A stretch of DNA of 64,000 nt from Malania oleifera (lineage: Eukaryota > Streptophyta > Magnoliopsida > Santalales > Ximeniaceae): contig NC_080422.1 in the NCBI RefSeq assembly GCF_029873635.1, positions 12,672,936 to 12,736,935 of the forward strand, in the 5' to 3' direction. Made by a program: the position numbers and the translations under genes. Under the pieces are notes generated by a model. The model had not been told where the DNA came from. It saw only the letters and a program-made list of their open reading frames with translations, and searched no databases. Below, in pieces: positions 21,974 through 35,400 of the stretch; position 1 is the stretch's first letter; the number at the start of each line of letters is the position of its first letter.

Positions 21974-24900
21974 GATAGAGAGAGAGTGGCCGAATGCTCT
22001 TTGTGGTCTGCGCACACAACAGCAAAAGCTGCTGTGTTTCCTCCTTTCTTCACGGCCAAGAAGCTCTTTCCCCCTTTAGCTTTGCAGCTGCTTCTCCTTT
22101 TTCTTCTTTCCCAAACCCTATTCTCTTCCTTGTTGCTCCCCAGCCCCTATGGGCTCTAGCTATCTTTATGCTCCTAGCAGATTTCTTTTTATATCCACCA
22201 GCTCATGGCTACCCTCTTCTCTTTTAATTGCTGCGCACAGGCTCTAGCTATCTTTATATCTCCAGCCCCTACGGGCTCTAGCTATCTTTTTGCTCCTAGC
22301 AGATTTCTTTTTATATCCACCAGCTCATGGCTACCCTCTTCTCTTTTAATTGCTGTACACACAGCCCCTCAAAAGTGAACCCTACGGCCTTCCTTTACTT
22401 TGTGTTGCCCGAGGCCCATTCTCCTTGAATGCAGTGCACGGCCTAATGCATGGTCCATGCAAACTCAATTTTTCTCTTTACGCACAGCCCCCTTTTCCTT
22501 ATTTCTTCCTCCCTAAAAGTAACCTAATTCCCCTCAAAAGCTGCTGCCTTCATGCATGAAATTTGGCCCCTGTGCACGGCCCAGCCTATCCGTTCTTTAC
22601 TACACATGGGCCCTAATAAGTAATAACAGCTTATGGATTGCATGGCCCATGCATTTTATTAAATGCTGCCTCACGTATGAAGTTTAGCCTAGCCCTCTTG
22701 TTATGCGCACGGCCTGCTTGGTTTGTAGGGCCCATGGTCCATGCATGCATGTCTGTCCTTCAACAAATAAATGCCCTTTGAGGTAGCATTTCAAGTATTA
22801 GAGATCACACCGGAATATCCTTGATCCACACAGCTAGGGCAATACCTTCATCCCTACATGTGAAACTAAAATTTGTTTTAGGAGATCAATTGATCACTAT
22901 AAATTCAACAATTAAATGCACAACTTAGATTCATGCCTCTTAATCATTTTTCCATCTAAAACCAATATTTATAAAATTAAACAATTAATAAAATATTAGT
23001 TTTAGATGTACTAAACATGCAATATTCTAGCTCGATCAAACATGTTCATAGGATTATTATAAACAAACTCAACAATAGGTAACACCACGTTCTAGTTGCC
23101 CTATTTTTATCCCACAACACAACACACCTAAGTAGGTCACTATGACTACGATTCACAACCCTCAGTCTGACTATCATTTTGGGGGTGGCAAATGGAAGAA
23201 AATAACAAGTGAGTGTGAGTCCCACTTATTTTCCAAAGTGTCTTCCAAAATAAATAGAGAACTCAATATCCTTATCAAATGCTATGGAGGTTGGCAAACC
23301 ATGCAATTTGACGACCTCTCAAAAGAACAATTGAGCTATTGAGATGCATCAGGAGTCTTATAACATGGGATGAAATGTGTCATCTTGGAGAATCCGTCAA
23401 GAACAAAAAATATGAAATCATGTCTCCGGGCTGATTTGGGGAGTCCAAGAACAAAATCCGTACTTAGGTCTCTCTGAGGTATGTGTGGCAATGGCAGAGG
23501 GGCATAAAGGGTAGTGTTGCGTTTCTTAGACTTGTCTAATTGATAGGCACAATGCGGAGGCAGTATCCTAGCAACATTTGTCTTTAAGGAAGGCCAATAA
23601 AGCCTCTCCTCAACTAAGGCAATGGTTTATCCCTCCCTAATTTACTAGATACCCTTTCAACGTGCAATTGTCAAACTATAAGATCTCTAAAAGAAGTACA
23701 AGGAATGCATAATTTGCTAACTCTAAAGAGGTGTCCTTCATGGATGATTAAATCTACAACATCTTTATGGTGATCCTCACTCACCTTCTGAAAGACAAGC
23801 TCAAAATTTGTACAAGTAGAGTACTCATCTTTTAGATGATCAAACCCAATGATATCAGCTCTCAAGATATGGACAATAAGTGCTACCCTATGAAGGCCAT
23901 TAGCCACTTTACTCTCAACACTAGAATGATGCTTAAGAACAAAGGTGTACTCATTGAGGAAATTTACCCAACTAGCATGCTTCACATTCTACTTCTTTTG
24001 GGAGCTCAAATAGGGCAAAGCAAGGTGTTCGGAAAAAGAGTACAAACTCTTGGGGTAACAAGTAGTATCTCTAATGTTGGAGGGATCTAATTGCATCATA
24101 AGACTCCTTACCATATATGCTTTGTTTGGCATCTGAGAGTTTTTCACTAAAAAATTCTATAGGATGTCCTTTCTGACTCTAGACCCCACCTATGCCTACC
24201 CAGAGGCATCACAAGCCACCTCAAAAACTCTGCTAGAGTTTGGATGCCTCAGTACAAATGCTTCAGTCATTTTCTGTTTGACCTATCTAAAAGCTCTAGT
24301 AGCTTATGGGGTCCAATGAAACTCTCCTTTCTTCAAAGATTTGGTAATAGGAGCCATGATGCCACCAAAATGCCCTATGAATCACCTATAGAAATTAGTG
24401 AGGCCATTGAAATTATGAACCTTAGTAATAGTCCAAAGCTCAGACTATTTTCTAATGGTTCTAATCTTCTTTGGATGAGTAGCAATTCCTTGTGCAGAGA
24501 TAAAAAAACCAAGAAAGAGCACACTAGACTGTAAGAAGTTGCATTTTTTTAGGTTAGCAAACAACTTCACTTCCTTCAAGGTGACAAAAACCTCATGTAG
24601 ATGTACCAACTACTTCTCCCTAATTTTACTGTAGACCATTATATCATTGAAGTAGACCACTAGGAACTTCTCAATGAATGGCGGCAGAACATATATCATA
24701 ACCCCTATATAAGTGCTGGTGGCATTGGAGAGTCCAAAGGCACCAACTAAAGCTAGCTAGCATGTCAACCATATCCTCTAGTCTAGGGATAGGTAACTTG
24801 ATGGTGATTTTTTTGAGGGCTCTACTATCCACACACATCCTCCAAGATCCATTCTTTTTTGGAATTAGAAGAACTGGTGCAGCACATGGACTAAGGCTAT

Positions 24901-27900
24901 GCCTCACAAAGCCCTTATCTAGGAGTTCTCCTACCTACCTATTCAATCTACCTCGCTCTTTAGGGTTCATCGTATGATGTAGCAAGTTAGGTAATTGGGA
25001 ATTCGGAACGAGATCTATGGCATGTTGAATGTCTCACATAGGTGCCAGCTCACTAGGTAACTTGTTGGGCATAACATTAGAGAACTCAACTAGCAACTCT
25101 CCTACCTTAGGTGGGTGCTCACATGAAAACTCTCGATTCTCAGAAGGAACCTCTCAAGTGATGACTACTGAAATGTACCTGTTTTCTAAGCTGTCTTGCT
25201 TAAAAGTCCTATGATCAAACAAGTGAATGCATCTTTGAATTGGGACTTGAAGGGCTATCTTGCTCCTTAAATTTAGGATCCTTGGGAGTGGGCTTGGTAG
25301 GGGTCAAGATGACATTTTTATCTTTGTGCCTCAACACACAAGTGTTTTCCCTACCTTGATTGGTTACAACTTACATCATGATCAAATAACTATGGTCGCT
25401 ATAACAGGACATGGGCCACATCCATCTGGAGTACATCACAATAGACCCTATCCTTATGATTCCCCATTTGGATGGGTACATGACACCTCTTAGTAACTGG
25501 CAGATTGTCCTTTTTACCTAATTCACTTTAAAAGGATGAGGGTGTGGCTCTCCTTTAAGGTTCAATCTTCCTAGAGCAGCTTTGGAGATCACATTCGTGC
25601 TAGTTGCTACTATTTCCACAAATAACTCTCTTACATGTCCTATCCCCACAACGAATGAAAGTGTGGAAAATAGGAGTCTGTTTCCACTTTTCACTTACCA
25701 TGGTAGTGGATAAGACACACCTAACCACACTAACATGGCGGTCATCCTCCTCAAAATCATCAACAAACTCACCCTCATCTTCATCTACAACTTGATCGTC
25801 ATTCCTCATAATAAGGAAGATCATCAATTTCATGCTCTAAAGCTAAGGTTTGTTGAGGACAACAAGCAACAATATGACCTCGTGTGGCAATGATGAGTGA
25901 CACTGCACAAAATAAGCTACTAGCCTGAGGAATACTAGGTCCACTAGAGCGAAGAACATGATGTGACTCTATTTGCTCCATAGAACTTTCTCTAGGGGTA
26001 GATTGAAGGATGATAGACCCAGACTGAGGAAAGGATTTGTGATGACGAGACTCACTCACCTGAGATGAAGACCTACGGGAGTTCTTGAGGTACTTTTTGA
26101 TGGCAAGAGCTTTTTGATAAGCTGCCTTTAAAGACTTTGGTGAGAACAGTTCAACCTCTCACTGAGCATCTTTCTTAAAACCATTCAAAAACCCAACCAC
26201 AGTGCGAGGGGTGGCCTCAACAATATCACTCCTTAGCATCAACTCCTAAAATTAATCAATGTAGTTGGCTACAATAGTGGTTTGTTTATGGTTCAAAAGG
26301 ATATTAGACAACTGGTCCTTTAAGGAAGGAGGGATGTACTTTTCTTTCCATCGTTGACTTGTCACTTCCCACCGAGTAATAGAAGGTTTACTCAACCGTT
26401 TTAGGGTTTGTTGCATAGTTTTCCAAACTTATTTGCTGGTCCTACAAATTTCATCTTGGCAAACTGAACTTTGTCCTCACCCCGTATATGGTACTAGTTA
26501 AAGAAGTCCTCCATCTCTGCTACCCAGTCTAAAAAGGTGCTTGGGTCTAATTCTCCATCATAGGTACGCACATCTTCCTTGACCCTTTTTGTAGCATCTC
26601 CATAGTTCTCCAAACCTTGCCTAAGGGAATGTGGAGCATGCCTAGGGTTAGGTTGGCACTCAACATCATTAAACTCCTCAAAGTTACCTTCCTCAAACCT
26701 AGACTCTAGATTGACTCGAGGTTGAAGGGGCTGAACTGGTGTATCGATCTGTTTTGTAGCCTAACTCATGTTCTTAGGTGCTAGAGGAACTCCTGGGGTA
26801 GGAAGAATACCCTGGGCTGTCCCTACTGAATATGGTGACTCATTAAGGTGCCTAACTGATGGTTCTGTCTTCTACAACAGGGTATTTACAGCTGACTCCT
26901 GAAGAGTGGGTGTCTAATTGGACAAACAAGGATTGAGTATCATCTGGTGCAAGTTCAGTGGGAATGGTTTCAATGTTTTTGTTGGTAACCATTGGTAATG
27001 CAAAAACCTTGACTATAAGTGATATGAATCCTAGAATTACTACAATGCACACATGAAGCTATCGAACATAATGCATATGAATTGACCTGGACTCACATGA
27101 CATGGAAACAAGGAATGAGCTAGGTATGGGTATGAACAAGGATTCAAATGATGAATAAACTTGAGGAATTTAAAAGACAAATGGCAGATTATTATTATTA
27201 TTATTAATGGTAACAACTAACAAGAAACTTGGAATTATGTAATCATAAATTTTCCCTAATAATATAAATATTAGTCAAGAAAATGTGAGAATTTGGTTAC
27301 CTCTTGAAAGTTTTTGAGCACAAATTTAGTTGAACATCAAATTCTCAAGGTGAGTAAAGCAATTTTTCGACTCCCTATTCTTGGATCCTCAATTCAAACA
27401 GCAGCTGGGGTTCAATCTGATTGCTGGTAGGCCTTCAAAGCTCAGAATTTTGCTTTGATGACCCAAGAGTAAGCTGACCTGATCCTTAGAAATGTGAAGC
27501 AAATTAGATAATTCAGGTTCCAGTAAAAAAAAAGCTTCAAAATGTCAGAAGAAAATCCAAATTTTCGCAGCTGAAAGAAGTTTCTTCTGAGTCTGGAGAA
27601 TACAGAAGGTGTACAGCAACTACCCCAAGCTCGTGGCCAGTGCATGGGCAGCCGGAAATGGGCCTCCGAGGATGCTGTTCCTACTGGTGGTAGATTGAGT
27701 GGTGGGGATTCCAGTGATGCTGTTCCTACTGGTGTATGAAGAAAATGCAGTAAATGGGAGATTCAGAGAGGCAGTTAGTTGGGGTTACTTCAGGTGGCGC
27801 ATGGGGCCACTCCCCTTGTGGGATGGAGGTGAAATTTCAGGGAGCGGGTTTTGGTGGTGTCTGATTTATGAAGATGCTGTGATTTGCTTCGTGGAAACTA

Positions 27901-29429
27901 GGGTTTCATGACTGTAATTTTCAGAAAAATTGAACGGTGTTTGAAATTTCTGCAATTTCTGACTTTGAATAGTTGCGTGGTGACTGTGTTTTGCTCTGAT
28001 GCCAGTTTGATGTTGGGCAGTATAAGAATCAGAGAAGAGAGAGAATTGAGAGAATTAAGAAAGAAGAAGAAGAACTGCACATCATGTGATTTGCTTTGTG
28101 GAAATTAGAGGAAGAGAGATGGAAACTGCAATCTGTTCAAAAAATGACTGCACATCAACTCGCATGTCCAGCACTTAAACCACTATTGCAACTAACACAT
28201 ATTTACAAAAATTACCCAACTAAACACATAATTACAAAATACTAAAGAAGGTTACTGAAAAATACAAAGAGATCCTCATACACTATTTCCTAAACCACCT
28301 TAAACATATGCCTAAAATATGTGTGCCGAATGGCAGCCTCTGGGATGTAGATGGTCCTCCATCACAAATTAAATAAGAAACGATGTTAATGTCTCCGAGT
28401 TCACATTTAGTATATAATATCATTTCAAGAGAATGTGTTGGAGCAGTAAATGCTGATAGACGATTCAAATGGTTGGCTTCAGATTTTATTTTATTTTTAT
28501 CAGTAAAGAGAAATTTATATTGGCAAGGCACCAAGGGGATGCCAATCTGTGGTACAAAACATCAACACTCTGTAGAGTGTTGCAAACATCAAGTATTACA
28601 TTATGTTTATTAACAATTTGCCCACTAAGCCAGCTGGAAACAACAGCAATCCACAGCTCTTTGCAAGTCTGAAGTAGAGTAGTCTTAGTTCTTTCTTTCC
28701 AAGCACACCAAAAGATGGCCAGTGGCATGGGGTTCAAAGCCTTTTGCTTCTCCTTGGTGGCTCTGATGCCTTTCCAACTCCAAATCTTCCCTCTAACTGA
28801 ATTTGCTGTAACCCACTGCTGGCCAGTTAAGGATAGAACCAAATTCCACAAGTTCCTTGTCCAGGGCAAGTGGAGAAGAATGTGGTTGACTGAGTATCTC
28901 TTGTCCTCATCTAGGCTGTAATTCTCTCTTATCTCTTTCTTAATAAATTTATTTTCTATAAAAAACATGTAATTTTGTAAAAATAATTGAATAATTGACA
29001 ATGTTGAAATGTCATTGATGTCCTCTAATGATAGAATAATGGCCACTCATAAGAATGGACATGAAGCATGTCCATCCTTCATTTTACATGTTTTAATGAA
29101 ATTCTACTTTTATATATTTATTTTTTGAGAAAAAGTGGACTAGCATATTTCAAGTTTTAGAGATTTTGTAGTAATCAATTGAAAGAAATGTTTGAGTAGA
29201 AATTTGGCATATGTTGGTACTTAAATTGTATTGATTATGGAACGGGGTAGCGATTAGTGTCTACAAGAAGTTTTGTTTTGAAAAAAAAAAAACAGGGTGT
29301 CCCCAAGCTAGAAGGTTCCCCACTTTGCGAGGGCAGGGAGAGGGTAGTCACAGTGTATGCAACCTTACCCTGTTTTTATACAGAGAGGTTGTTTCCCTGG
29401 ATGCGAACCAGTGACTGACCAATGTAATG

Positions 29430-29469
<40 letters not shown>

Positions 29470-32400
29470 TATTTATTTATTTTTTTTTCAATTTTTTTTT
29501 TTGGAAGTTTTAGCATGACGTGGGATTGGTGGGAATGAGATCTCCCCTTTATAACCGTATTTCTTTTAGCATTGCTTTATTTTGCATCTGTGGTTGTGAT
29601 GCAGGTATAGGAATCTTATTGAGAGAGCTCTAAGAGCAAGGCTTGTTTATGGAAGCCCTAACATGAACCGTGCTGTTAGCTTTGAGTACATGAATCGCCA
29701 GCTAGTGTGGAATGAATTCTCGGTAACTGCTCTTCCTTTGTTATATAATTTGACATTCCAATCCTGGTAAATTTTTTAATAAAGAATTTGTATTGAATAT
29801 AGATTTTAATAAATAAGTAGACAACAATAATTTCAAGTGGAAGCTCTAAACCTTGATTGGTAAATCAAACAGGGAAATGCTTAAACAATACAATTTTTTA
29901 ACCTTTGGAGTCTAGTTAAAATTGAACTAACCTCAAACTAAGCTAAATTCAATTCAAATAGGTTCCAAATGGATTACATTTATTATATGTAATATACATT
30001 AAATATCATACATACTACTTAAGAATAAATCCCTAAATAAATATCTAAATATCTATATATGTGTGAGCTCACATGTATTAGAACATATTCTGAGGGCAAC
30101 AACAACAACGACGACCATTCCTTAAGTCCCACAATGTAAGGTTGGCCAGATAAATCCTCTTCAGCCATTTTGCATGACCTGCGGTAATATCCTCTGAAAG
30201 GTGGACTGCTGGCAAATCCTTATTTACTATCTCTGTCCAAGTTATTCTAGGTCTACCTTGCCCTTTATACTACCATCAACTCCATCCATTTGAAAATATG
30301 TGGATTTCTCATCCTTATTTTTTGTCCCTTGTACGGGAATCTTGGAGTAATTCTTTGTGTGAGTGGTGGGAGGGTGTTTAGTTAGTGAAGAGGTTGAAAA
30401 GTTTAAAGTTAGCCTTAAAGGTAAGGGGCAGGGATTTTTTTGTGATGTGTGGATTAGGAAGTCTAATATTTTAGCAGAAATTGAGGAGATTGATCATGTG
30501 GAAGAGATGGGTAATATTTCATAGGATCTAATTCATAGGAGATTTTCTCTTAAGAATGACTTTTGAGGTTTTGTTAATGAGGGAGGAGATGAGTTGGAGA
30601 CAAAAGTTAGGTTCTGATGGGCTAAGGAAGGGGATGGCAATACTAGAGTCTTTCATAGGATAGCTAATGGTGGGAAAAAGAGGAATCTGATTAAAAATTG
30701 GAGGTGGAATTGGGTGTTGTGGTTATGGATCAAAGTGTTATTGTGGAGGAGATTATGAGGTTTTTGAGAAACCCCTTTAAAGGAATAATGCTAGTTGTCC
30801 TATGATTGAGGGGTTGAATTTGATGTCTCAGTTCTAGTGAGTTGTCTACTTTTGTCGGATAGATATTTTGAGGGTGGTGGTGTTTGGCATGGATAGGGAG
30901 AAGTCTCCTGGGACAGATGTGTTTAACATAGCTTTTTTTTTGTTTTTGTTTCCCTGAGTTATTGGGAGGTGGTTAAAAGTGATTTGATGAAGGTGTTTCA
31001 TGAGTTTCATACTAATGGCGGGATTCCCATAAGTATGAACTCAACCTTTATCATTTTAGTCCCAAAGAAAAAGAGTTCTGCTAAGGTTAGTGACTTCTGT
31101 CCCATTAGTTTGATTATGAGTGTTTATAAGATTAAGGTGGTGATGGGGGAAATCATTTCTAGGCTTCTAGTTCTCGTTTCTCAGGTTTGTTGTGGGGTAG
31201 ATATGTTTTGGTTGCTCTTCTTGTGGCGAATGAGGTAGTGGAGGATGGTAGGAGGAGTAAGAAGAAAAGTTTACTTTTTTAGTTGGATTTTGAGAAAGCT
31301 CCATGATAGGATTAGTTGGATTTTATTTTATTTTATTTTGTGTATAGGGTGTTTGAGAGGAAGGGTTTTGGGGCTAAGTGGCGTTGTTGGATTCAAGGTT
31401 GTCTTTCTTCAGCTTCTTTTTCTTTGATTATTAATGGTCAGCCTAGGTCCTGATTTAATGCTACTGGTGGTGTGAGACCAGGGGCTCCATTTTCCCCCAT
31501 TCTTTTTGAATTAGTAGCTTATATGTTGAGTATGGTGTTTGATAGGGTCGTAGATAGGAGATTTATACAAGATATTTTTGTAGGTAGGGGGATGATGTGG
31601 TTGTTTCTCATTTCCACTTTGCTAATGATACCATTTTGTCAGACTATTTTACAGGTTTTTGAGTTTGTCTCTGATCTAAAGATTAATTTACCCAAGTGTA
31701 TCTAGGTGTGATTTAGCTACAATTGATCTGAATACAGAGGTGACTTCCAGGTTTGCTACTCTTGTAGGCTGTGGGATCCAGCAGTGGCCCTAGGTAATCC
31801 TAGAGCTGAGGGGTTTTGGGATCCAGTGATTGCTAAAGTCTTGAAGCTCCTTGATGGGTGGAAGGGTATGTCTTTTTTTCTTTCTTTTAGATAATAAAAG
31901 AAGGTATATTAGATCAAGAGAGAGAAGTTACAAACTAAGGGGACAAGAAGTACATCCGAAAAAAATTAAAAAATAAAAGCATAAAAATCAAAAAAGAAAA
32001 GAAAGAAAAATATGGCATAATACAAAAAAAAAAAAAAAACAGAACAATTAACTGAGGAAACCCCTTTTCAATCCCCTCCCATCGTAATTCACTGAGCACT
32101 TCAGATTTGCTAGCTCCCTTTGACCCTTCTTCGCTTTGAACTTACCCCCAATAAAACACACTTCCATTCCTCCAGCATCACTCATATTCAAATCTAATTT
32201 TTTTTATCCAATATTTCTTGTGCTTTTAAATCCTGCCTAGAAATCACCTACTCTGGTGTAGGTAAAATACCATTCCTGCACTGCATTTTGTTATCCAACC
32301 CCTTATTATCAATCCTTGCATCCTTCCAACAGTGTTGGATGAACATGTGAAAAGTCCCCAAGATATCACAGGATTCAGAAACATATCCATATTGTTCTCA

Positions 32401-35400
32401 AATCTCATCTTACAGCAAACCCCTATCACACTCAACCTTACTAATGTCATCACTGTCATTATCTGAAAAATCTCTCCATTTACCTCACTTTCTTTGCTAA
32501 TTCCATTACTTCTAAATCCTTCATCTTAGCAAGTGCATCTCCCACGATACTCAAATCACCTGCAGAATCTCTCCTTAAAATTGTTGGCCTTAGCTCACCA
32601 GAATGCTCTCTCTTTGCTTCATATACTTTCCTCATATCTGCACCCATAAGGGCACCTTACGACGAGCATACACCTTGGAGCCCTTAAATTTTTCGGATTT
32701 AAGACCGGAAGCATCCTATTTAGATTTTTCGGATGTAAGACCGGAAGCATCAGATTTTGTACCCAAACCAACTTTTTTTCTATTCCTCCTGGATATGCCA
32801 GCCTCTAACTCTTCTGCAAAACCAAAATCAACAACTGAGCTGATGTTTTTGTTAATATCATCATTTTCTTTCGGAATGGTTTTAAAAACCAAGCTAAAGT
32901 CGTCCTGATAACAGACTGAATGTTTATCCATTCTAACTTTGTCTTGTATGACTGAGGAGAGGACTTGGGCTTCGTTAACAACAGTCTGAATGCCCTTGTC
33001 CCCCTTTTCTGGATTCTTTGAATTTTGGCAAGGGGAATGAACCTTTCAACTAATGTAGTAACCATTCCAATTAAGAAACCCCCTCTTTAATCCCTTGCCA
33101 TCATAATTCACTGAAGACTACAAATTAGCTAATTCATGTTTGCCTTTCTTCACCTTCCTGGTGCCATCATACAAACGAATTTCATTTCCTCCTGGACTTG
33201 ACATTTGACAACTATTACTGATCTTATCCAAAAGTTATTGATCTGCTACATCCTTCCCATCCGTTTTCTTCAAAGGAAAAGGCTATGCCCCCTTCCTGCT
33301 CTTTTCCCAGACCAACTTCCTCAAAAAGAGGAATTCCCTCCAACCCCTCCTCCACTGGAGATGGAGGAACATACAATAGGTCCCCAAGAAAATCCGATGA
33401 CTTAGGCGAATACCTTGCTGTTCCCGAATTTCGTCCAGTGACATGCTTTCATACCATGCAAACTCACTCGCAGCATCACTTTCATTTATAATTACTAGTC
33501 ACAACAATGCCTTATCTTTTTCATCATTTCTCGTAGACATGACAAAGTGGATTGAATTGGATAATTTGTGATATATTAGGTGGATGATGGGATAGGAAAG
33601 TAGCAATCCATGTTTGATCCATTTAAATGATGGATGAATATAATTAGGATCAATCAAATAATACATGGCTTAGGGCACACGCTGTGTGTGAATTGAGTGG
33701 CTTTCAAACTTCCTATTTTCTAGTTTCAAAAATGACTATATTTGTATTTTTACTATTACATCTTTGTTGCTTTTTTGTTTGATTTAAAAAAAAAAAAGGT
33801 CCATTTTGGGATTACAAAAGACGAGAGCAATAAAAGGAGTATCCCTTTTTATTCAGTTGATAATTTCTTAGGTGGGAGTGTTGATTCTCAATCTTGGATA
33901 GGAGACACGTGGCAACTCCTTAGGACATGTCCATCTCGTGTGCACACGTGTCCTTTCACACGCATATACCCCTCTTTCATCCTTATCAGCTTCCATTCCA
34001 GTAGTAAGCTTGGACCTTAAGTTTAATGATTTGATTGAATGGTAAATGGAAGGTTTAGGATTAATGAGTTTTGATATTAATTAGAAAATAAAATTGAAAG
34101 AAATTAAAATAATATAGGGAAAATTTGTCCTATAAAGTTAAAAGATTCTTTAAACTGCTAAAATTAAAATTATTTTATTAATTTACTTATAGGTCCATAA
34201 TTCGTAAATCTTTTTGAATTCAAAATAACCTATAAGATGGAGGATATTTTAGTTAGAATAAAGGAAAATAATAGCTTGAAAGCAATTTTGTGTTCTCTTC
34301 ATTTTGTAAATGTATAATGCAAGCTAACTGCATTTGCTGTTGGTAAGCGTGCTTCCGCGTGCACTAAATCGAAATGCAGATGGATTGTTTGAAGCCAGAC
34401 TGATATACATTTAATGTGGGACCTATATGCATTTAATGCAACACCTGCCTGACTTGCTGTCTCCAAGACGAAAGTGCAGATTGGCTGTCTGCTTCTTCTG
34501 CATGCATATTGCCCAATTTCTGCAATTAGTTTTCAGACTATCCTAACATGGTAATTTCAAATTTTACAAACACTGCTTTGGTAAAAAAACTCAGAGCTTC
34601 ATTATTTATGGTTGTCTGATGGCCCACCTAATTCCATCCTTGGCCTAATGATAACATTCTAAAAAACCTTTAGTGCTCACTACTTTGGTAGTCTGAACTT
34701 GCAAGTCAAGGAAGCTGTTCACTTAGCAGAAATGCAGTGGTGTTATGAGGGTGATGTTCATTGCATGAGCCGCAATACATGATCCTGACGGTCATGTTTT
34801 CAGTCTCCTTAGTTCTCCTTGATATCCTATTTGAAGGAAGGTTCTAAAAACTTTAAATTGTCAAAGGTCCCAAATTGTCCTTACTGTCACCCAAGGGTTT
34901 GTATACTTTCCATTCCTTAGTCATGACAAGACAACAGAAATTTTTGAAGTTGAGTGTGGGTTTTTGTTAGGCCAGGTGGGGACTTATGCCTTGGAGAGTG
35001 ACAAGTAACAACACTTCCCCCTTTATCTAGTCCTGTTGTTAAGATCAATACTTTGTTCGATATGCTCACTCTCCCTCATGATCTTAATGGTAATGTTTTT
35101 TGGTTTCCGTCATAGACTCATACTCTTCGATTTGAATAGCCAAAATTCCATTTAAAATCAGGGCTTTTATTTGGTCTGTCATTCTTGACGTGATTTATTC
35201 TAATGACTGGCTCCAGGTTAGAGAACTTTGAAAGCTGTGTCACAGGATGTTTGTTTTCTCTGTTTCCAAAGCAGTGAAATGAATGCTCATTTTTTTTACA
35301 TTGCCATTTTTCTTAGGGCATTTGGGCTATCTTTTTATTGTGTTTGGGTAGTTTTGGGTGTGTCCAATGTCTTTGGAAAGGTTTTTGTTCATAATTATTA

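Larger units (their letters stand above)
21169..23104. mobile_element. unclassified 1.9-kb insertion in the gypsy integrase
   Basis: The gypsy integrase frame stops at about 23105 (minus strand, DLLRC) and resumes at about 21168 (DLVPLPLD). The sequence between is unrelated: AT-rich DNA, a GA microsatellite and a GC-richer part with a 121-bp tandem duplication. About 40 integrase codons are missing at the junction, so insertion was accompanied by a deletion or the borders are blurred. TGGG at the left edge and CCCACAACA at the right edge could be LTR-like ends (solo LTR), but no target duplication was found. Confidence 0.5.
20419..28125 (-). mobile_element. Ty3-gypsy chromovirus, decayed (PEX2 intron 5)
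   Basis: A near full-length gypsy element in antisense orientation to PEX2. Its 3' LTR is at 20419-20519, with a C-rich plus-strand image of the polypurine tract at 20521-20530. The 5' LTR starts at 28011, and the primer-binding site TGGCATCAGAGC (tRNA-Met type) lies at 27993-28004 on the minus strand. In minus-strand order the element holds gag, RT, RNase H, integrase and chromodomain, which is the chromovirus order. The reading frames are full of stops and a 1.9-kb insertion splits the integrase. The right end of the 5' LTR is approximate. Confidence 0.88.
31880..33560 (-). mobile_element. LINE fragment inserted in antisense (PEX2 intron 6)
   Basis: The left end on the minus strand is a LINE tail (TGATCTAATATACCTTC before T-rich sequence). 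Further right the minus strand encodes ORF1-to-endonuclease linker sequence such as [14 protein letters not shown] (about 33080-33120). RT coding sequence is missing, so the copy is internally deleted. It separates two plus-strand LINE pieces and was probably nested in them. Confidence 0.6.
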
